The notes under the pieces: model-generated
Told to the model about the DNA's origin: nothing
The model's input: only the letters and a program-made list of their open reading frames with translations
The model's database searches: none
In this document: in pieces, positions 42,457 through 51,904 of the stretch
Layout of the letters: each line of letters opens with the position of its first letter
How positions within the stretch are numbered: position 1 is the stretch's first letter
Assembly: GCF_009856865.1 (NCBI RefSeq)
Contig: NZ_WVUD01000011.1
Coordinates: 1-64,000 of the forward strand
Length of the DNA stretch: 64,000 nt
Source of the DNA: Solidesulfovibrio aerotolerans
GTDB taxonomy: Bacteria; Desulfobacterota; Desulfovibrionia; Desulfovibrionales; Desulfovibrionaceae
Direction of reading: 5' to 3'
Program-made: the position numbers and the translations under genes

Positions 42457-43905
42457 TTAGAACCAGTATTTGACGCCAAACGAGGTCATCCAGGCATCAG
42501 TGACGTTGCCGGTGAAGTTGCGGCTGGCTGTATTCCAGATGCTGCCATTGGGATTGCCGTAATGCGCCCAGCCCGCCTCGACGATAAAGGCCAGGGTTTT
42601 TTCGTACACCCAGTATTTGGCGTTGGCGTTGGCGGCGATGAGATATTCGCCGGTGGCCAGATCCTTGCCCATGGTCAGGTAGTTGCCGTTGCCACTGGAG
42701 GCCAGGACGGCCTTGCGCAGACCGGCCGGGGAGTTGGTTCCCCAGGCGGCGGTAAAGGTGCCGAGCATGGTCAGCTTTTCCATAAACGAGATGTTTTTCA
42801 GCGACGCGCCAAGGCCCCAGGAGCCCAGCGGATTGACGCCCATGTCGTTTTTGCTGAATTCCTGGCTGGTGGGATAGAGGAAGGAGCTGCCCAGGCCGAA
42901 GTAGCCGGCCATGGAGGGAATGCGCTCGGAACCGTTGCGCAGGCTCGAATCCTCCCCGGAACTCCACCAGGCACCGAGTTGCGGCGTGGCCCAGTCAAAG
43001 CCGGTGTATTCCAGGCCGCCGTCGATGAACCAGCCCTGGCGGCTGGAGCGTTCCCGGTCGGCCATGGCCCCCTGGCCGTAGATGCCGTCAGCGTAAAATT
43101 TAAACGGTTCGGCGACGGTGACCGCCAGATTGAGGCCGCCCCACCAGTAGCCGTTTTGGTTATTGGCGCTATTTGGCGCGACGAAGCTGCCCCCGGAAAC
43201 CATGCCGTTGCGGATGGCGGTGACCGCCGAGGCGCTGGCCTTGCCCATGACGGCGGCCAAGCCCCAGGGCGTGATGGTGAAGCCGTCCAGCACGACGGGC
43301 AGGGTCAGGAAATAGATGTCGAGCTCGTCGTCGACCTGGGTGGTGGTGATGTCATAGGTGCGGTTGGCATCGATCAGGCGGGAGAAGCCGGCTATCGGCT
43401 CGAACACGCCCGTAACGATGGGTGCCTTGACCACCAGCCCGGCAAAGGAGTTCGTGGCACCGTCGCCCGAGCCCTTGGCGGCCAGGATCGGGGAATCGTA
43501 GAAAATCGGCGCTTCGGGCATGGAGAAGGGCTGCAGGCCGGCTGTAATTTCCACATCGGAGCCGGGCCATTTAAAGGCCAGATAGGCTTGGTAGACATCG
43601 ATGGAAACGGTGGGGTTGGCGGCGGTGTAGGTGCCATAGCCCCAGGGCGTGTCGTTGACCCGGATGCCCAGGCGAAACTTGACGGCTTCGTTGGCCACGA
43701 AATCGGTGCGCAAACGCCAGCGTTGCCATATTTCAAAGGTGTCTTCCGTCTGGGTGCCCTTGGCGTTCCAGGACGTCCAGTTGTGGTTCTCGAAAAAAAC
43801 GCCGTAGGCTCGAAAATCGCCAGCCATTTTGACTTCGGTAGCGGCCTGGGCCGTGGCTGTTGCAACAAGCAGGCAGAACAGCAACGCTGCGGTGATCCGT
43901 TTCAT
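42457..43905 (-). CDS. outer membrane homotrimeric porin-like protein
   Basis: A 482-residue protein with a signal peptide (MKRITAALLFCLLVATATAQ, cleaved at AQA) and a barrel-type C-terminus ending in Phe (FGVKYWF), the usual outer-membrane insertion signal. Repeated aromatic-rich strands alternate with loops, e.g. DFRAYGVFFENHNWTSW and GWFIDGGLEYTGFDW. This resembles the porin family common in Desulfovibrio. Substrate and exact strand count are not derivable. GGGAGAAGG precedes the ATG on the minus strand. Abundant porins of this kind are often strongly expressed, but no promoter was pinned down. Confidence 0.85.
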   Translation of the reverse strand: MKRITAALLFCLLVATATAQAATEVKMAGDFRAYGVFFENHNWTSWNAKGTQTEDTFEIWQRWRLRTDFVANEAVKFRLGIRVNDTPWGYGTYTAANPTVSIDVYQAYLAFKWPGSDVEITAGLQPFSMPEAPIFYDSPILAAKGSGDGATNSFAGLVVKAPIVTGVFEPIAGFSRLIDANRTYDITTTQVDDELDIYFLTLPVVLDGFTITPWGLAAVMGKASASAVTAIRNGMVSGGSFVAPNSANNQNGYWWGGLNLAVTVAEPFKFYADGIYGQGAMADRERSSRQGWFIDGGLEYTGFDWATPQLGAWWSSGEDSSLRNGSERIPSMAGYFGLGSSFLYPTSQEFSKNDMGVNPLGSWGLGASLKNISFMEKLTMLGTFTAAWGTNSPAGLRKAVLASSGNGNYLTMGKDLATGEYLIAANANAKYWVYEKTLAFIVEAGWAHYGNPNGSIWNTASRNFTGNVTDAWMTSFGVKYWF

Positions 43906-44476
43906 ACCTTCTCCCTTGGGTGTTGTACTGCACTCTGCGTCTATAGAGGCCCTGTGGTGTCTCTCCTGTTACGTCGCCGTGGCAACAAGCGGCATTTTTG
44001 CAACAACAGCTTTCGGGAAAACAAAGCCGCACGCTTCGTTGCGCTCCAGCCCGCAGGGACGCGCCTGCCGAAGGCCGACAGGACGCGCACAGCCTATATG
44101 GGTAATTATGTAATTGTTAAAACAGAAATCGACCAACGGCAAGCATTTGTATGGGGCATACCAGCCCCGGGCCTGTGCCCTGGCCGCGCAGGCGCAACGC
44201 CGCAACATAGTTGATCCTTGCGGGTCGCGGCGGCCATAGCGGCGGCCATGCCGGGCGACGTGCCATGCCGGGCCACGGCGGGCCATGACACTTGTGATTT
44301 CCTGTGAAAGGGCCTTGCTTTGCGCTGGTTGGAAAGTGGGCTAACGACGTGGGCCAACGACGTTGACACGACACCGAATCCGTGGTTTGGCACAACGGGC
44401 CGCATGGTTGGCCGTGCTGTTTGGGAGAAAACCCTTGCCCAGGGCCTGTGGAATAATTCGAAAACTGGAGTGATCC
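43906..44476. other. 571-bp divergent control region between porin and trpB2
   Basis: No gene with family support was found. The region separates divergent genes and should hold both promoters. Notable patterns are a 12-mer GCCATGCCGGGC repeated at 44245-44256 and 44262-44273, and AACGACGT repeated at 44343-44350 and 44356-44363, the second running into TTGACA (44363-44368). No good -10 box follows that TTGACA. No trp leader peptide with Trp codons and hairpins was recognised. Confidence 0.55.
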
Positions 44477-45823
44477 ATGGACGTTAAGATACATCTTCCC
44501 GAGAGCGACATGCCGACTCAGTGGTACAACGCCCTGCCGGACCTGCCAACACCTCTGGCACCGCCGCTCGATCCCCAGACCAAGCAGCCCGTAAGTCCCG
44601 AGCAGCTTGAAGTCATCTTTCCCAAGGCCGTTATTGAGCAGGAGATGTCTCCCCAGCGTTGGTTGCCCATCCCCCAGCCGGTGCTTGACGTCTATCGCCT
44701 CTATCGCCCCACGCCCCTGGTGCGGGCCACACGCCTGGAAGCGGCCCTTGGCGTTAAATGCAAGATTTATTATAAAAACGAGTCCGTTTCGCCGGCCGGC
44801 TCGCACAAGCCCAATACCGCCATCCCCCAAGCCTATTACAACAAGGCCGAAGGTGTTCGCCGACTGGCAACAGAGACGGGAGCCGGCCAGTGGGGCACGG
44901 CCCTTTCCTTTGCCTGTTCCATGCTGGGGATGGAATGCACGGTCTACATGGTCAAGGTGAGCTACGATCAAAAGCCCTATCGCCGTATTCTCATCAACGC
45001 CTACGGCGGCGAGGTCTTTGCTTCGCCCTCGATACGCACGCAGACCGGCCGGGCCATGCTGGAAAGCGATCCCGACTGCACCGGGTCGCTTGGGCTGGCC
45101 ATCTCTGAAGCCGTGGAAGACGCCGCGACCCACGCGGACACCAAATACGCCCTGGGCAGCGTGCTCAACCATGTCCTGCACCACCAGACCGTCATTGGCC
45201 TGGAAGTGGAAAAGCAGTTGGCCATGGTCGGGGACAAGCCCGACTATCTGGTGGGCTGCGTGGGCGGCGGCAGCAACTTCGCCGGCTTGATCACGCCCTT
45301 TTTGCCGCGAAAGCTTTCCGGCGAAGCCATCCGTTTTGTCGCCGTGGAGCCCAAGGCCTGCCCGACCCTGACCCGGGGGCAGTTCCGCTACGACTACGGC
45401 GACGTGGCGCGGCTGACACCCCTGCTCAAGATGCACACCCTGGGGCACGCCTTCATGCCCGCGCCCATCCATGCCGGCGGCCTGCGCTACCATGGCGACG
45501 CGCCCATTTTGTGCAATCTGGTCAACGAGGGATTGGTGGAGGCCACGGCCTACTACCAGACCGAGTGTTTCGAGGCGGCCCAGTTGTTTTTGCGCACCGA
45601 GGGCTTCCTGCCGGCCCCGGAAACCTCCCACGCCATCAAGGGTGCCATCGAAACGGCGAAAAAGGCCAAACCCGGCGAGTCGGTGGTGTTTCTCTATTCT
45701 GGCCACGGCCTGCTCGATCTGGCCTCGTACGACGCCTTCCTGCAGGGAAAATTGACGGATTTCGCCTATCCCGAGGAGCATATTGCCGAGGCCCTCAAGG
45801 CCTGCCCGGACGTCGCGGAATAG
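44477..45823 (+). CDS. trpB: tryptophan synthase beta chain, TrpB2 type
   Basis: A 448-residue PLP enzyme of the TrpB2 subfamily. The PLP lysine is in [11 protein letters not shown] (about Lys113), the phosphate-binding glycine loop is [10 protein letters not shown], and the N-terminal extension ([12 protein letters not shown]) together with [12 protein letters not shown] marks the TrpB2 group. It joins indole or related substrates to serine to give tryptophan. No trpA lies beside it, which fits TrpB2, often a stand-alone enzyme for indole salvage. GGAG sits 7 bases before the ATG. A strong hairpin terminator follows. Confidence 0.93.
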   Translation: MDVKIHLPESDMPTQWYNALPDLPTPLAPPLDPQTKQPVSPEQLEVIFPKAVIEQEMSPQRWLPIPQPVLDVYRLYRPTPLVRATRLEAALGVKCKIYYKNESVSPAGSHKPNTAIPQAYYNKAEGVRRLATETGAGQWGTALSFACSMLGMECTVYMVKVSYDQKPYRRILINAYGGEVFASPSIRTQTGRAMLESDPDCTGSLGLAISEAVEDAATHADTKYALGSVLNHVLHHQTVIGLEVEKQLAMVGDKPDYLVGCVGGGSNFAGLITPFLPRKLSGEAIRFVAVEPKACPTLTRGQFRYDYGDVARLTPLLKMHTLGHAFMPAPIHAGGLRYHGDAPILCNLVNEGLVEATAYYQTECFEAAQLFLRTEGFLPAPETSHAIKGAIETAKKAKPGESVVFLYSGHGLLDLASYDAFLQGKLTDFAYPEEHIAEALKACPDVAE

Positions 45824-45859
45824 TAAAGTCCACGGCCGTCTGGTGGCCGTCCCAGCGTT

Positions 45860-45898
45860 GCAAAAGCCCGCCGGAGGTCCTGTCCGGCGGGCTTTTGC
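45860..45898. terminator. bidirectional terminator between trpB2 and yaiI
   Basis: A perfect 16-bp stem (GCAAAAGCCCGCCGGA / TCCGGCGGGCTTTTGC) with a 7-base loop. The AAAA/TTTT ends of the stem give a T run in either direction. It lies between convergent genes. Confidence 0.9.
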
Positions 45899-45927
45899 GT
45901 GGTGTGCCCGGTGTTGTCCCCAAGCTT

Positions 45928-46018
45928 CGCTGCCGTATCAAGGCTGGAGCGGCACGCCGACACGCCGTCTCTGATTGCGGCGATAAAAGAGCGAGGTCCG
46001 CTGCCGTATCAAGGCTGG
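45928..46018. repeat. 20-bp direct repeat pair at the yaiI 3' end
   Basis: CGCTGCCGTATCAAGGCTGG occurs exactly at 45928-45947 and 45999-46018, 71 bases apart. The second copy contains the yaiI stop codon. The stretch between is ordinary. Confidence 0.9.
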
Positions 46019-46476
46019 CGAGGCATGGTGCCGGCGTGGCGGGTTAGAAAGATATCGAGCTGGTTGGCAAAGGCTTCCTTATCGCGGTTATGCAGCGGCG
46101 GCGGGCCGCCAGTGGTCACGCCGGCCCCGCGCAACTCGTAGAGCAGATTGCGCATGGTCAGCCGGCCCTGGATGTTGTCCTTGGTGTACAGTTCGCCCCG
46201 GGGATTGAGCGCATGGCCGTCTTTTTCAATGACCAGGGCGGCCAGCGGAATGTCGGCCGTAATGACCAGATCGCCGGGTACCACGCGGGCCACAATGGCC
46301 GCATCCACCACGTCGAACCCTTGGCCTGTCCGCACAAAGGCGAGGTAGGGTGAAGCGGGGATCTGCAAAAACTTGTTGGCCACCAGTGTCATGGGAATGC
46401 GGCGGCGCATGGCGGCGCGAAACAGAATTTCCTTGATGGGGCCGGGCAGGGCGTCGGCATCGACGTAAATGTGCAT
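46009..46476 (-). CDS. YaiI/YqxD family protein (UPF0178)
   Basis: A 155-residue protein of the DUF188 family with the typical start [20 protein letters not shown] and the block [12 protein letters not shown], plus [13 protein letters not shown]. The fold resembles PIN-type nucleases with conserved Asp residues, and a role in nucleic acid handling is suggested but not established for the family. It is convergent with trpB2 and lies 9 bases downstream of the LOG gene, so those two are cotranscribed. Confidence 0.9.
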   Translation of the reverse strand: MHIYVDADALPGPIKEILFRAAMRRRIPMTLVANKFLQIPASPYLAFVRTGQGFDVVDAAIVARVVPGDLVITADIPLAALVIEKDGHALNPRGELYTKDNIQGRLTMRNLLYELRGAGVTTGGPPPLHNRDKEAFANQLDIFLTRHAGTMPRQP

Positions 46477-46485
46477 GTGCTTCCT

Positions 46486-47142
46486 CTAGATAATCACGTG
46501 CCGCCGGATATACGCCACAGCCTCTTCCGGGGTGTCGAGCACGGTAAAAAGCTCCAGATCATCCGCCGAGACGTAGCCCTTGTCCAGCAGTGTGCCCTTA
46601 AACCAGTCGATAAGCCCGCTCCAGAACTGCCTGCCCATAAAAATGATGGGAAAGGGCTTGATGCGTCGGGTCTGAATCAGCACCATGGCTTCGCTCAGTT
46701 CGTCCAGGGTGCCGAAACCGCCGGGCATGGCGATATACGCCATGGCGTATTTGATAAACATAAGCTTGCGGATGAAAAAATAGCGGTAGTCGCTGCGAAT
46801 GGTCAGATACTTGTTGGGCTGCTGCTCCAGCGGCAGATGAATGTGCAGGCCGACAGACTGGCCGCCGGCCTCGTTGGCCCCCTTGTTGGCCGCTTCCATG
46901 AGTCCCGGGCCGCCGCCGGTGATGACCGAATAGCCGGCCCGGCACAGCATATCGGCCAGCCGGGTGGTTTCGTGGTAGATCGGATCGTCGGGCTGGGTGC
47001 GGGCCGAGCCGAAAATGGACACGGCGGGATTTAAGTCCCCAAGCTGCTCGAAACCGTCCACGATTTCGGCCATGATTTTAAAAAGCCGCCAGGATTCGGA
47101 CATGGACAGGTCGTTTATGAGATACTGGCGCGAGGCGGGCAT
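46486..47142 (-). CDS. LOG family protein (TIGR00730-type nucleotide hydrolase)
   Basis: A 218-residue Rossmann-fold protein with the LOG signature PGGFGTLDE and the upstream nucleotide site GGGPGLMEAANKGA. Plant and bacterial LOG enzymes cleave cytokinin or other nucleoside monophosphates to the base and ribose 5-phosphate. The exact substrate is unknown. AAGGAG sits 6 bases before ATG 47142. The longer frame to 47202 is less likely. It is divergent from the beta-CASP nuclease gene at 47304. Confidence 0.9.
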   Translation of the reverse strand: MPASRQYLINDLSMSESWRLFKIMAEIVDGFEQLGDLNPAVSIFGSARTQPDDPIYHETTRLADMLCRAGYSVITGGGPGLMEAANKGANEAGGQSVGLHIHLPLEQQPNKYLTIRSDYRYFFIRKLMFIKYAMAYIAMPGGFGTLDELSEAMVLIQTRRIKPFPIIFMGRQFWSGLIDWFKGTLLDKGYVSADDLELFTVLDTPEEAVAYIRRHVII

Positions 47143-47303
47143 GGGCGCTCCTTTGCGGGCTAAGCGGTCGAGGCTTTTCAGCGGCAGCCGAACGGGGTAC
47201 ATGGTGGGATGCGGCTACCGCTTTGGCGTGTTCGCCGGTCTTGCCCGCTTGGGCGAGGTTTATCAAGACGTGGCCGGCCCCCCGGCCAAACTTCGGAGGC
47301 ATC

Positions 47304-48911
47304 ATGAAGGTTAAGTTTCTCGGCGCGGCCGGCACCGTCACCGGTTCCTGCCATTGCATCGAAACCGCCGCCGCCCGGTTCGCCATCGACTGCGGCATGC
47401 ACCAGGGCAACGAAACCATCGAGCGCCGAAACCTGGATACTTCGGTCTATCAGCCGCGCAAAATGGATTTTTTCATCCTGACCCATGCCCATATCGACCA
47501 TTCGGGGCTGTTGCCGCGCATGGTCAAAACCGGGTTTTCCGGCAAGATCTACTGCACCCCGCCCACCCGCGATCTGCTGGGCATCATGCTCGAAGACAGC
47601 GCCCACATCCAGGAAATGGAGGCCGAGTGGGCCAGCCGCAAAAACCGCCGCCACGGTGCCCGCCCGGTGGAGGCCCTCTACACCCGGGCCGACGCCGAAG
47701 CCACAACGAAACTCCTCACGCCCATCCCCTACGGCCAGCCCTTTTCGCCGGCCCCGGGCATAACCGCCGTCTACCACGACGCCGGGCATATCCTGGGTTC
47801 GGCCTTTATCGAGCTGACCCTGGAGGGCGACGGCAAGCGCACCCGCATGCTCTTTTCCGGTGATCTCGGCCGCCCGGACCAGTTGCTGGTCAACGACCCG
47901 GACAAGCCCGTGGACACCGACTATCTCTTTTTGGAAGGCACCTACGGCGACCGCGACCATAAAAACGTGGCCGACAGCCGCGAGGAACTGGCCCAGGCCA
48001 TCCGCGCCAGCTACGAGCGCGGCGGCAAGGTCATTATCCCGGCCTTTGCCGTGGAGCGCACCCAGGAGCTGTTGTTCTGCCTGCATCTGTTGCAAAAGGA
48101 AGGCCGGATACCGTCCGATATGCCGGTCTTTGTGGACAGCCCGCTGGCCATCAAGGCCACAGAGATCTTTAAGCGCAATCCGGCCTATCTCGACGCCGAG
48201 ACGCGGGCCTATTTCGACCGGGGCGAAGACCCGCTGTCCCTGCCCACGTTGCGCTTTACCCTCAGTACGGACCAGTCCCGCGAAATAAACGAGATGGCCG
48301 GCCCGGCCATTGTCATCGCGGCCAGCGGCATGTGCAACGCCGGACGCATCAAGCACCATCTGCGCCATAACCTCTGGCGTCCCGAGGCCACCATCGTCTT
48401 TGTGGGCTTCCAGGCCATGGGCACGCCCGGGCGAAAGATCGTGGACGGCGCGAAAATGATCCGGATTTTTGGCGAGGAAGTGGTGGTCAATGCCCGCATC
48501 TTCACCATCGGCGGCTTTTCCTCCCACGCCGGCCAGAGCCAGATTCTCACCTGGTTGTCGCATTTTAAGGTCAACCATCCGCAGGTGTTTCTGGTCCACG
48601 GCGAACAAAAGTCCCTGGACACCCTGGCCGGGCTTATCCGCCAGCGCTTCGGCGTCACGGTGCGCATTCCCCAGTATCTGGAAGAATATACCCTGACCCC
48701 CGGGGCCGAGCCGGTGGTGGCGGTGGACGCCGAAAAGGCCCACCCGCGCATCGACTGGGACGTGGTTTTCACCGAGATGGAGGGCCGCCTGTCCCGAATG
48801 CGGGAACGCACCAAGACCCTGGCCGATCGGCCAGTGGAGGAACAGGCGGAAATGCGCCAGCGGCTTTTGGCCCTGGACCGGGAGTTGCTGGAGCTGCTCT
48901 CGGAGATGTGA
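47304..48911 (+). CDS. MBL-fold beta-CASP ribonuclease
   Basis: A 535-residue beta-CASP protein. The MBL part has ILTHAHIDHSG (HxHxDH) and further metal ligands in FSGDLG. The beta-CASP insert carries IPAFAVERTQELLFCLHLL. Motif B/C residues appear in IAASGMCNAGRI and the late GGFSSHAGQ and LVHGEQ. Family members act as RNases (CPSF-like or RNase J-like). There is no KH domain. GGAGG stands 5 bases before the ATG. The last 40 residues are a helical Glu/Arg-rich tail. Confidence 0.92.
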   Translation: MKVKFLGAAGTVTGSCHCIETAAARFAIDCGMHQGNETIERRNLDTSVYQPRKMDFFILTHAHIDHSGLLPRMVKTGFSGKIYCTPPTRDLLGIMLEDSAHIQEMEAEWASRKNRRHGARPVEALYTRADAEATTKLLTPIPYGQPFSPAPGITAVYHDAGHILGSAFIELTLEGDGKRTRMLFSGDLGRPDQLLVNDPDKPVDTDYLFLEGTYGDRDHKNVADSREELAQAIRASYERGGKVIIPAFAVERTQELLFCLHLLQKEGRIPSDMPVFVDSPLAIKATEIFKRNPAYLDAETRAYFDRGEDPLSLPTLRFTLSTDQSREINEMAGPAIVIAASGMCNAGRIKHHLRHNLWRPEATIVFVGFQAMGTPGRKIVDGAKMIRIFGEEVVVNARIFTIGGFSSHAGQSQILTWLSHFKVNHPQVFLVHGEQKSLDTLAGLIRQRFGVTVRIPQYLEEYTLTPGAEPVVAVDAEKAHPRIDWDVVFTEMEGRLSRMRERTKTLADRPVEEQAEMRQRLLALDRELLELLSEM

Positions 48912-48923
48912 GCCGGTGGAGCG

Positions 48924-48958
48924 GGCGCGGCTTTGGGGGGTGTCCCCGTCGCCGCGCC
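48924..48958. terminator. hairpin between the beta-CASP gene and infA
   Basis: GGCGCGGC pairs with GCCGCGCC, with an inner GGGG/CCCC stem around TGT. No T run follows on either strand. It lies between convergent genes and could serve as a weak end for both. Confidence 0.45.
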
Positions 48959-48985
48959 GCCCGCCGAGGCAGGAGGGCGGCGACG

Positions 48986-49204
48986 TTACTTGAGGCGGTA
49001 GGTGATGCGGCCGCGGGTGAGGTCGTAGGGGGAAAGCTCGACCTTGACCCGGTCGCCGGGCAGGATGCGGATGTAGAACTTGCGCATTTTGCCGGAGATG
49101 TGGGCCAGCACGGCGTGCCCGTTTTCCAGCTCGACGCGAAACATGGCGTTGGGTAGTGCTTCCTGCACCACGCCGTCGACCTCAATAGCGCCTTCTTTGG
49201 CCAT
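48986..49204 (-). CDS. infA: translation initiation factor IF-1
   Basis: A 72-residue IF-1, normal length. The S1-type OB fold reads [20 protein letters not shown], then [20 protein letters not shown] and the end [10 protein letters not shown]-1 binds the ribosomal A site during initiation. AGGAGG lies 8 bases before the ATG. It is convergent with the beta-CASP gene. In many genomes infA lies in the ribosomal protein operon, so a stand-alone copy like this is one of several known placements. Confidence 0.96.
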   Translation of the reverse strand: MAKEGAIEVDGVVQEALPNAMFRVELENGHAVLAHISGKMRKFYIRILPGDRVKVELSPYDLTRGRITYRLK

Positions 49205-49378
49205 AATCTGTATCCTCCTGCGGCACGCCGTATGGGCGCGGCCGCTACGGTCGCGTTGTTGAGAACGTAGTAAGATAGTCGATTTTTTTACGGTTGGCAA
49301 GGGGGCGGGAGCGCTTCTCCAGTCCTTGCCGCCTGCCCGCCTTTCAGATTATACCCCGGGAAAAAAGGATATAACGCC

Positions 49379-50578
49379 GTGCTTACGCGCCCCCAATTGG
49401 AAAAATACGCCGATGTTCTCGTCTGGGGACTGACCACTTCGCGCGCCGAACCGTACAAGCCGGGCGATGTCATCCTGGTCCAATACGAACTGGCCGCCAT
49501 AAAGCTCGCCGAGGCCGTGTACGCCAAGCTTTTGGCCCGGGGGCTTAATCCCGTGCCCCGGCTGGCCCTGACCCCGGCCATGGAATCCGCCTTTTACGGC
49601 GTGGCCGACGAGGCCCAGCTCGTCTTCCAGGCCCCCGGCCAGGTCGAACTCAACGAAAATCTGCACGGTGCCATGCATCTGCTGGCCCCGGACAGCTTGA
49701 CGCATTTAAGCGGCGTCGATCCCAAACGCATTGCCACGGCCGCCCTGGCGCGAAAACCCCTGCGCGACATCTTAGTCGGCCGGGAGGAGCGGGGCGAATT
49801 CGGCTGGACGCTGTGTCTGTATCCCACCGCCGAACTGGCCGCCAAAGCCGGCATGACGAAAAAAGAATACGCCGCCCAGGTCATTGCAGCTTGTTTCTTG
49901 AAAGACGCCGACCCGGTCGCCCGCTGGAGCAAGCTGTACGAAGACGCCCGGGAAATAAAAGCCTGGCTTGGCAGCATAAAGGCCGAATACCTGCACGTCG
50001 AATCCGCCAACGTGGATTTGAAGGTCACGCCCGGGGCCAAGCGCCGCTGGCTGGGCCTGTCCGGCCACAATATCCCGAGTTTCGAGATTTTCACTTCCCC
50101 GGACTGGCGCGGCACCACCGGGCGGTATTACGCCGATCAGCTGTCGTATCGCAGCGGCAACCTGGTCGGCGGCGTACGCCTGACCTTTGCCAACGGCCAG
50201 GTCACGGAGATTGCCGCCGAACAGGGCGAGCAGTTTGTGCGCAAACAATTGGCCATGGACCCCGGGGCTTCCCGGCTGGGCGAGTTTTCCCTGACGGACC
50301 GCCGGTTCTCCCGCATCGACAAATTCATGGCCAACACGCTCTATGACGAGAATTTCGGCGGAGCGAACGGAAACTGCCATGTGGCCGTGGGAAGCTCCTA
50401 TTCCGACACCTACGACGGCGACCCGGCCAGCCTTGACGCTGCCGCCAAAGCTGACCTGGGCTTTAACGATTCGGCCCTGCACTGGGATCTGGTCAATACC
50501 GAGCCCAAGCGGGTCCGGGCGCATCTCGCCGACGGCCGCGACGTCACCATTTATGAGGATGGCCAGTTCGCGTATTGA
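49379..50578 (+). CDS. aminopeptidase, M29 family (PepS/AmpS-like)
   Basis: A 399-residue metallopeptidase of normal M29 length. The conserved metal-site block is GHNIPSFEIFTSPDWRGTTG, followed by EFSLTD, and near the end NGNCHVAVGSSYSD and ALHWDLV. Two metal ions in the C-terminal half remove N-terminal residues from peptides. The start is a GTG. AAAGGA lies 11 bases before it, so a modest ribosome site. It might start later at an internal Met, but the first residues fit homologues. Confidence 0.92.
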   Translation: MLTRPQLEKYADVLVWGLTTSRAEPYKPGDVILVQYELAAIKLAEAVYAKLLARGLNPVPRLALTPAMESAFYGVADEAQLVFQAPGQVELNENLHGAMHLLAPDSLTHLSGVDPKRIATAALARKPLRDILVGREERGEFGWTLCLYPTAELAAKAGMTKKEYAAQVIAACFLKDADPVARWSKLYEDAREIKAWLGSIKAEYLHVESANVDLKVTPGAKRRWLGLSGHNIPSFEIFTSPDWRGTTGRYYADQLSYRSGNLVGGVRLTFANGQVTEIAAEQGEQFVRKQLAMDPGASRLGEFSLTDRRFSRIDKFMANTLYDENFGGANGNCHVAVGSSYSDTYDGDPASLDAAAKADLGFNDSALHWDLVNTEPKRVRAHLADGRDVTIYEDGQFAY

Positions 50579-50660
50579 CGCCGACGGGAAGGCACCGTAT
50601 CGCGGCAGTGGCGCGCGGTCCTGGGGACCGGCGCGACCGGGGATATGCAAGGAGTGGGGT

Positions 50661-51143
50661 ATGCGCAGATTGGCAGTGCTGAGCGTGGCGGCGGTTCTTT
50701 TGGTTTTTGGTCTGGCCCAGGCCGGTTCCAAGGCCAACCCGGACATCAAGGGCTGGGAAAAGGGCGGGGAATACGACAGGATGTTCGATCCCAAGGAAGC
50801 CGACGCCATCAAAGGCCGGGTGGTGAAGATTTATGACATGACGCCATCGCCCGGCATGGCCACGGGTGTTGCCTTGCAGGTCGAGGACAAAAAAGACAAA
50901 ACCCTGGAAATCGTCCACCTGGGACCAAAAGATTTCGTTGATCTGGCCTCCATTGGCCTGAAAGAAGGCGACCAGATCAAGGCGGCCGGGGTCTGGGCCG
51001 AGTTTGACGGCCAGGATGTGCTGCTTGCCGTCAAGGTGAAAAAGGGCGAGAACCAGCAACTCAAGGTCCGACGCACCAAGGACGGCTTCCCTTTTTGGAG
51101 CATGACACCCGAGGAACGCCAGCGGGAATCGGCCGGAGACTAG
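50661..51143 (+). CDS. hypothetical exported protein, possible OB-fold
   Basis: A 160-residue protein with a signal peptide (MRRLAVLSVAAVLLVFGLAQ, cleavage near AQA). The mature part opens with GSKANPDIKGWEKGGEYDRM and then has alternating strands, IKGRVVKIYDMTPSPGMATG, LEIVHLGPKDFVDL and GDQIKAAGVWAEFDGQDVLL, which look like a small beta barrel of the OB type. The last segment is charged (FPFWSMTPEERQRESA). I do not recognise a named family. AAGGAG before the ATG supports the start, 82 bases after the M29 gene. Confidence 0.8.
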   Translation: MRRLAVLSVAAVLLVFGLAQAGSKANPDIKGWEKGGEYDRMFDPKEADAIKGRVVKIYDMTPSPGMATGVALQVEDKKDKTLEIVHLGPKDFVDLASIGLKEGDQIKAAGVWAEFDGQDVLLAVKVKKGENQQLKVRRTKDGFPFWSMTPEERQRESAGD

Positions 51144-51263
51144 TTTTTTTCGCCGTCGCCACGGATCGGCCTTGCATTGTTGGGCCTGCTTTCGTTACTA
51201 GTGGTCTAAGAGACGTATTCTGCCGCCGCAGGGGCGGCCACACCATAAATGGGAGCTTGTCGC

Positions 51264-51740
51264 ATGGAGGAAACCCTCAAGAAACAGGATGCCGAACTGC
51301 TGCAGCTCGTCACGTTTAGTATTGGCGAGGAAGAGTTTGGTGTCGATATCCTCAGCGTGCAGGAGATCATCCGCATGATGGATATCACCAAGGTTCCGCG
51401 CGCCCCTGACTTTGTCGAGGGCGTCATCAATCTGCGGGGCAAGGTCATTCCCATCATCGATCTCAGGCGTCGCTTTGGCCTGTCCACCCGGGACCACGAC
51501 AAGCATACCCGCATCATTGTCATTGAGATCAACAATATGATCGTGGGGTTTGTGGTCGATTCCGTCTCCGAGGTGCTGCGCATACCCGCCAGCACGGTCG
51601 AGCCGCCACCACCGGTGGTTTCCGGTCTGGAATCGGAGTATATCAGCGGCGTGGGCAAGCTTGAGGATCGGTTGCTTATCCTTTTGGATCTGAACAAACT
51701 GCTTTCCGGCGAAGAGCGCGACATGCTCGGGTCGTTCTAG
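51264..51740 (+). CDS. cheW: chemotaxis adaptor protein CheW
   Basis: A 158-residue single CheW domain. The beta-rich fold includes LVTFSIGEEEFGVDIL, VQEIIRM, the conserved VINLRGKVIPIIDLRRRFGL and the end segment ISGVGKLEDRLLILLDL. It links chemoreceptors to the CheA kinase. No cheA or receptor gene is in the window besides the CheA-like kinase at 20491, which lacks a CheW-binding domain. GGAG lies 8 bases before ATG 51264. The earlier ATG at 51249 would place that site inside the gene. Confidence 0.93.
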   Translation: MEETLKKQDAELLQLVTFSIGEEEFGVDILSVQEIIRMMDITKVPRAPDFVEGVINLRGKVIPIIDLRRRFGLSTRDHDKHTRIIVIEINNMIVGFVVDSVSEVLRIPASTVEPPPPVVSGLESEYISGVGKLEDRLLILLDLNKLLSGEERDMLGSF

Positions 51741-51904
51741 ATCCAAGCCGCCACGCGCTCGGACCTGCGCCGGGGCGAGGTCTGGAGTGCTCCAGGCCTT
51801 GCCGTATCCTGGCTTGATGCGGCCGCTTGTGGGGCCGAGGCAACATTCGTTTGATTTCACGGCCGCCGTCACGACCTGTGGCGGCGGCCATCCCGTATTT
51901 CCCC

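Noticed and set aside
44363-44391. TTGACA upstream of trpB2 as a promoter
   Set aside because: The -35 is perfect but no acceptable -10 lies 16-18 bases away.
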